This document shows positions 60,380 through 64,000 of a stretch of DNA of 64,000 nucleotides, one piece after another. Location: NCBI RefSeq assembly GCF_031998825.1, contig NZ_DAMACX010000025.1, positions 6,012 to 70,011 on the forward strand, written 5' to 3'. The stretch is from Pseudescherichia sp031998825 (lineage in GTDB: Bacteria; Pseudomonadota; Gammaproteobacteria; Enterobacterales; Enterobacteriaceae). The translations under genes and the position numbers were made by a program. Position 1 is the stretch's first letter, and each line of letters starts with the position of its first letter. The notes below the pieces were generated by a model that saw only the letters and a list, made by a program, of their open reading frames with translations, was not told the DNA's origin and made no database searches.

Positions 60380-60988
60380 TCAGAGCCACTCGCCGTTGCG
60401 AATAACACCTACCGCCAGCCCTTCAATGCTGAAGTTCTGCTGACGAAGGTCAACAACGATAGGATCGAAGTCGCTGTTTTCCGGTAGCAGCTGCACGGTG
60501 TTACCCTGCTTTTTCAGCCGTTTTACGGTCACTTCGTCGTCAATACGCGCCACGATCACCTGCCCGTTACGCGCTTCCTGGGTCTTATGTACCGCCAGCA
60601 GATCGCCATCCATAATACCAATGTCTTTCATCGACATTCCGCTAACGCGCAGCAGGAAATCAGCGCTGGGCTTAAACAGCGATGGATCGACCTGGTAGTG
60701 ACCTTCAATATGCTGCTGCGCCAGCAGCGGCTCACCGGCAGCAACGCGGCCGATCAACGGCAGGCCATCTTCCTCTTCCTGCAGCAGCCGGATCCCGCGC
60801 GATGCGCCGGAAACAATCTCAATAGCGCCTTTGCGCGCCAGCGCTTTCAGGTGTTCTTCCGCCGCGTTTGGGGAACGGAATCCCAAACGCTGTGCAATTT
60901 CAGCACGCGTCGGCGGCATGCCGGTCTGGCTGATGTGATCGCGAATGAGATCAAACACCTCTTGCTGCCTGGCTGTTAACGCTTTCAT
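60380..60988 (-). CDS. lexA: SOS repressor LexA
   Basis: The 202-aa protein matches E. coli LexA, with the winged helix (residues 1-70), cleavage site Ala84-Gly85 and catalytic Ser119 and Lys156 at identical positions. It represses DNA-damage genes and cleaves itself when bound to RecA filaments. Two SOS boxes lie in its promoter for self-regulation. Downstream dinF, its usual operon partner, is absent. Confidence 0.98.
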   Translation of the reverse strand: MKALTARQQEVFDLIRDHISQTGMPPTRAEIAQRLGFRSPNAAEEHLKALARKGAIEIVSGASRGIRLLQEEEDGLPLIGRVAAGEPLLAQQHIEGHYQVDPSLFKPSADFLLRVSGMSMKDIGIMDGDLLAVHKTQEARNGQVIVARIDDEVTVKRLKKQGNTVQLLPENSDFDPIVVDLRQQNFSIEGLAVGVIRNGEWL

Positions 60989-60996
60989 CCCGCCCC

Positions 60997-61012
60997 CTGG
61001 GTGTATATACAG
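60997..61012 (-). promoter_or_regulatory. LexA box 1 of lexA
   Basis: CTGGGTGTATATACAG (CTGT-N8-ACAG type, one change) lies just before the lexA start. Confidence 0.88.
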
Positions 61013-61017
61013 TTATG

Positions 61018-61033
61018 CTGTGAGTATATACAG
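61018..61033 (-). promoter_or_regulatory. LexA box 2 of lexA
   Basis: CTGTGAGTATATACAG is a full CTGT-N8-ACAG match, 21 bp from box 1, as in E. coli. Confidence 0.95.
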
Positions 61034-61096
61034 CAAAAACCGTTTTTGAAACCAAATTTTGAGCAAATCTGCCCCGCAAGGCCGATTTTGCGCGCC

Positions 61097-61465
61097 TTAG
61101 CGGTAATATGGCCAAAGCAGGATGCCCCAGGTCGCCAGGGCTAACAGAATGGACATCAGCACGGCTGCCGAACCCATGTCTTTTGCCCGACCGGAAAGCT
61201 CATGAAAATCAGTGCCGATACGGTCAACGACCGCCTCGATCGCGCTGTTCAAAATCTCCACTATCATTACCAGCACAACGGACCCAATGAGCAGCACGCG
61301 CGTAATAGCGTCTACATCGAGCCAGCAGGCGATGACAACGGCAAGGATCACCGCAACGGACTCCTGGCGGAAAGCGGCTTCGTTGAGCCAGGCAGCGCGA
61401 ACGCCCTTCCATGAGTAGCCTGCTGCTTTAATGATTCGAGTTAAACCAGTGGTATTATTGGCCAT
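61097..61465 (-). CDS. dgkA: Diacylglycerol kinase DgkA
   Basis: The 122-aa inner-membrane enzyme (E. coli length) has three membrane helices and the motif EILNSAIEAVVDR with the catalytic Glu. It phosphorylates diacylglycerol to phosphatidic acid, recycling lipid from membrane-derived oligosaccharide synthesis. ATG 61465 is chosen over an upstream TTG; AAAGG lies upstream. It is divergent from plsB, as in E. coli. Confidence 0.97.
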   Translation of the reverse strand: MANNTTGLTRIIKAAGYSWKGVRAAWLNEAAFRQESVAVILAVVIACWLDVDAITRVLLIGSVVLVMIVEILNSAIEAVVDRIGTDFHELSGRAKDMGSAAVLMSILLALATWGILLWPYYR

Positions 61466-61594
61466 CAAAAGAACCTTTTTACGTAATTATCGTCAATGTC
61501 TATGCGAGCGTACCGAGGTACAAAAGATATTCTGCGCGCTTTCTGATATTCTTGCGGCGCAATGGCATTATTAACCAGAGGCTTCACATTGTTT

Positions 61595-64000
61595 ATGTCC
61601 GGCTGGCCACGAATTTACTACAAATTACTGAATTTACCATTAAGCGTGTTGGTAAAAAGCAAGTCGATTCCGGCAGAACCTGCCCAGGAACCTGGACTCG
61701 ATACCTCACGCCCTATTATGTACGTTTTGCCTTATAACTCGAAGGCAGACTTACTGACGCTGCGTGCCCAATGTCTGGCGCACGAGCTGCCCGATCCGCT
61801 TGAACCGCTGGAGATCGACGGCGCGCTGCTGCCGCGCTACATCTTTATTCATAGCGGCCCGCGTGTCTTTAGCTGGTACACGCCGAAAGAAGAGTCCGTT
61901 AAGCTGTTCCATGACTATCTGGATCTCCACCGTAACCACCCGGATCTGGACGTACAGATGGTGCCGGTATCGGTGATGTTTGGCCGCTCGCCGGGGCGCG
62001 AAAAAGGCGAGGTGAACCCGCCGCTGCGCATGCTGAACGGCATCCAGAAGTTCTTCGCCGTCTCCTGGCTGGGTCGCGACAGCTTTGTGCGCTTTTCGCC
62101 GCCGGTCTCCCTGCGTCGGATGGCCACCGAGCACGGCACGGATAAAATCATCGCCCAGAAGCTGGCCCGCGTAGCGCGCATGCACTTTGCCCGTCAGCGC
62201 CTCGCTGCCGTGGGCCCGCGTCTGCCGGCACGCCAGGATCTGTTCAATAAGCTGCTGGCGTCAAAAGCGATTGCCCGAGCGGTAGAGGACGAAGCGCGCA
62301 GCAAAAAGATCTCTCACGAGAAAGCCCAGCAGAACGCTATCGCCCTGATGGAGGAGATTGCCGCTAACTTCTCCTACGAGATGATCCGCCTGAGCGACCG
62401 TATCCTCGGCTTTACCTGGAACCGGCTCTATCAGGGCATCAACGTGCATAACGCCGAGCGGGTGCGCCAGCTGGCGCACGACGGCCATGAAATTGTCTAC
62501 GTGCCCTGCCACCGTAGCCACATGGACTACATGCTGCTCTCCTATGTCCTCTATCACCAGGGACTGGTACCACCGCATATTGCCGCGGGGATCAACCTCA
62601 ACTTCTGGCCTGCCGGACCGATTTTCCGCCGCCTCGGGGCGTTCTTTATTCGCCGTACCTTCAAGGGCAACAAGCTCTACTCCACGGTGTTCCGTGAGTA
62701 CCTGGGCGAGCTGTTCAGCCGCGGTTACTCCGTCGAGTACTTCGTCGAGGGTGGGCGCTCGCGCACGGGCCGCCTGCTGGATCCGAAAACCGGTACCCTG
62801 TCGATGACCCTGCAGGCTATGCTGCGCGGCGGCACCCGCCCTATCACCCTGGTACCGATCTATATCGGCTACGAGCACGTGATGGAGGTTGGCACCTACG
62901 CTAAAGAGCTGCGCGGCGCGACCAAAGAGAAAGAGAACGTCTTCCAGATGCTGCGCGGCCTGAGCAAGCTGCGCAACCTCGGCGAGGGCTACGTTAACTT
63001 CGGCGAACCGCTGCCGCTGATGAACTACCTTAATCAGCACGTGCCAGAGTGGCGCGAGGCGATCGATCCGATTGAGGCAATACGTCCGGCCTGGCTGACG
63101 CCGACGGTTAACACCATTGCTGCCGAGCTGATGGTGCGTATTAACAACGCAGGCGCGGCAAATGCCATGAACCTCTGCTGTACCGCGCTGCTGGCCTCGC
63201 GCCAGCGCTCGCTGACCCGCGAGCAGCTCACTGAGCAGCTGGACTGCTACCTCGATCTGCTGCGCAACGTGCCCTACTCGCCTGACGCCACCGCTCCGGC
63301 GGCGAGCGCCAGTGAGCTGATCGCCCACGCGCTGCAGATGAACAAGTTTGAGGTAGAGAAAGACACCATCGGTGACATCATCATTTTGCCGCGCGAGCAG
63401 GCGGTGCTGATGACCTACTACCGTAACAACATCGCGCATATGCTGGTCCTGCCCTCCCTGATGGCGGCCATCGTGACCCAGCATCGCCAGATCTCTCGCG
63501 AAGAGCTGCTGCGCCACGTCGATGTGCTCTATCCGATGCTTAAGGCAGAGCTGTTCCTGCGCTGGGATAACAGCGAGCTGCCGGAGGTGTTGAACGCCCT
63601 GATCGCCGAGATGGTGCGTCAGGGTCTGCTGGTGGATAAAGACGACCGCCTCTATCTCAACCCGCAGCGCTCACGTACCCTGCAGCTGCTGGCGGCCGGT
63701 GCGCGCGAGACGCTGCAACGCTACGCCATCACCTTCTGGCTGCTGAGCGCTAACCCGGCCATTAACCGTGGCACGCTGGAGAAAGAGAGCCGCACCCTGG
63801 CCCAGCGCCTGTCGGTGCTGCACGGGATTAACGCGCCGGAGTTCTTCGATAAAGCCGTGTTCAGTACCCTGGTGCTGACCCTGCGTGACGAGGGATACAT
63901 CAGTGATACCGGGGATGCCGATCCGGCTAAAACTATGCAGGTCTACCTCCTGCTGGCGGATCTGGTGACGCCTGACGTGCGATTGACCATTGAGAGCGCG
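61595..64000 (+). CDS. plsB: Glycerol-3-phosphate acyltransferase PlsB (3' end cut by the window)
   Basis: The frame runs open from 61595 (MSGWPRIYYKLLNLPLS) to the window end: 802 codons of about 807, with only a handful of residues missing. The acyltransferase motif HRSHMD has His306 and Asp311, the E. coli numbering, and EGGRSRTGR is motif III. It adds the first acyl chain to glycerol 3-phosphate at the inner membrane. An in-frame ATG at 61562 would add 11 residues that also resemble E. coli upstream sequence, so the exact start is open. Confidence 0.97.
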   Translation, partial: MSGWPRIYYKLLNLPLSVLVKSKSIPAEPAQEPGLDTSRPIMYVLPYNSKADLLTLRAQCLAHELPDPLEPLEIDGALLPRYIFIHSGPRVFSWYTPKEESVKLFHDYLDLHRNHPDLDVQMVPVSVMFGRSPGREKGEVNPPLRMLNGIQKFFAVSWLGRDSFVRFSPPVSLRRMATEHGTDKIIAQKLARVARMHFARQRLAAVGPRLPARQDLFNKLLASKAIARAVEDEARSKKISHEKAQQNAIALMEEIAANFSYEMIRLSDRILGFTWNRLYQGINVHNAERVRQLAHDGHEIVYVPCHRSHMDYMLLSYVLYHQGLVPPHIAAGINLNFWPAGPIFRRLGAFFIRRTFKGNKLYSTVFREYLGELFSRGYSVEYFVEGGRSRTGRLLDPKTGTLSMTLQAMLRGGTRPITLVPIYIGYEHVMEVGTYAKELRGATKEKENVFQMLRGLSKLRNLGEGYVNFGEPLPLMNYLNQHVPEWREAIDPIEAIRPAWLTPTVNTIAAELMVRINNAGAANAMNLCCTALLASRQRSLTREQLTEQLDCYLDLLRNVPYSPDATAPAASASELIAHALQMNKFEVEKDTIGDIIILPREQAVLMTYYRNNIAHMLVLPSLMAAIVTQHRQISREELLRHVDVLYPMLKAELFLRWDNSELPEVLNALIAEMVRQGLLVDKDDRLYLNPQRSRTLQLLAAGARETLQRYAITFWLLSANPAINRGTLEKESRTLAQRLSVLHGINAPEFFDKAVFSTLVLTLRDEGYISDTGDADPAKTMQVYLLLADLVTPDVRLTIESA

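Noticed and set aside
62261..63517. 418-codon minus-strand frame
   Set aside because: Antisense to plsB, whose frame is conserved and open across the region; the minus frame is an artefact of GC-rich codon use.

Overview
The window is chromosomal DNA from a gamma-proteobacterium of the family Enterobacteriaceae. Many proteins match E. coli K-12 homologues nearly residue for residue and in length (UvrA, SSB, DnaB, Alr, TyrB, LexA, PlsB, SoxR, SoxS, ProP, Acs, ActP, FdhF), and their order follows the E. coli proP-crfC-yjdM ... fdhF-gltP-acs ... soxRS-ssb-uvrA ... dnaB-dusA-zur-lexA-plsB segment. Differences in accessory genes (kdgT beside proP, a GST next to soxR, cidAB with a LysR gene, no dinF, no yjcO, no yjcF, no intact phn operon) point to a relative such as Enterobacter, Lelliottia or Kosakonia rather than Escherichia. 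The genus is an inference. I saw no rRNA, tRNA, CRISPR array, IS element or recombinase.

Layout. 1-6.0 kb is accessory: the end of a Lys/Ala/Pro-rich protein, an unrecognised multi-span membrane protein, an alpha/beta-hydrolase lipoprotein and a large autotransporter. 6.1-15 kb holds a NicO-type Ni/Co exporter, proP, kdgT, yjcZ-crfC, yjdM and an internally deleted phnH, apparently all that is left of a phosphonate operon. 15-24.3 kb is a sugar island: hybrid histidine kinase, ribose-type ABC importer (ATPase gene frameshifted), periplasmic binding protein, D-lyxose/D-mannose-type isomerase, class II aldolase, PfkB kinase and an OmpR-family response regulator. 24.4-27.9 kb has selenocysteine-containing fdhF with its sigma54/FhlA control region, then a tandem duplication of a hok/sok type I toxin-antitoxin locus.

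27.9-41.4 kb covers carbon and ion transport: gltP divergent from acs-yjcH-actP, a Gfo/Idh/MocA oxidoreductase, a cidA/cidB pair with a divergent LysR regulator, a BIME, yjcE, ghxP (three candidate PurR boxes) and a glutathione transferase. 41.5-48.6 kb is stress and DNA repair: a RyjA-like sRNA, soxR/soxS, pdeC, yjcB, ssb and uvrA. 48.6-64 kb is housekeeping: yjbR-yjbQ, aphA, tyrB, alr-dnaB, qorA, pspG, dusA, a HigBA-like toxin-antitoxin cassette bounded by 69-bp direct repeats, a TraF-like outer-membrane barrel, zur, yjbJ, lexA, dgkA and plsB (cut off by the window end).

The parts with most potential for something new are the phnH fossil, the sugar island with its own sensor pair and broken ATPase, the tandem hok/sok loci, and the toxin-antitoxin cassette whose flanking repeats duplicate the 3' end of the neighbouring gene. 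Gene identities and E. coli comparisons are from memory of protein families; no search was run.
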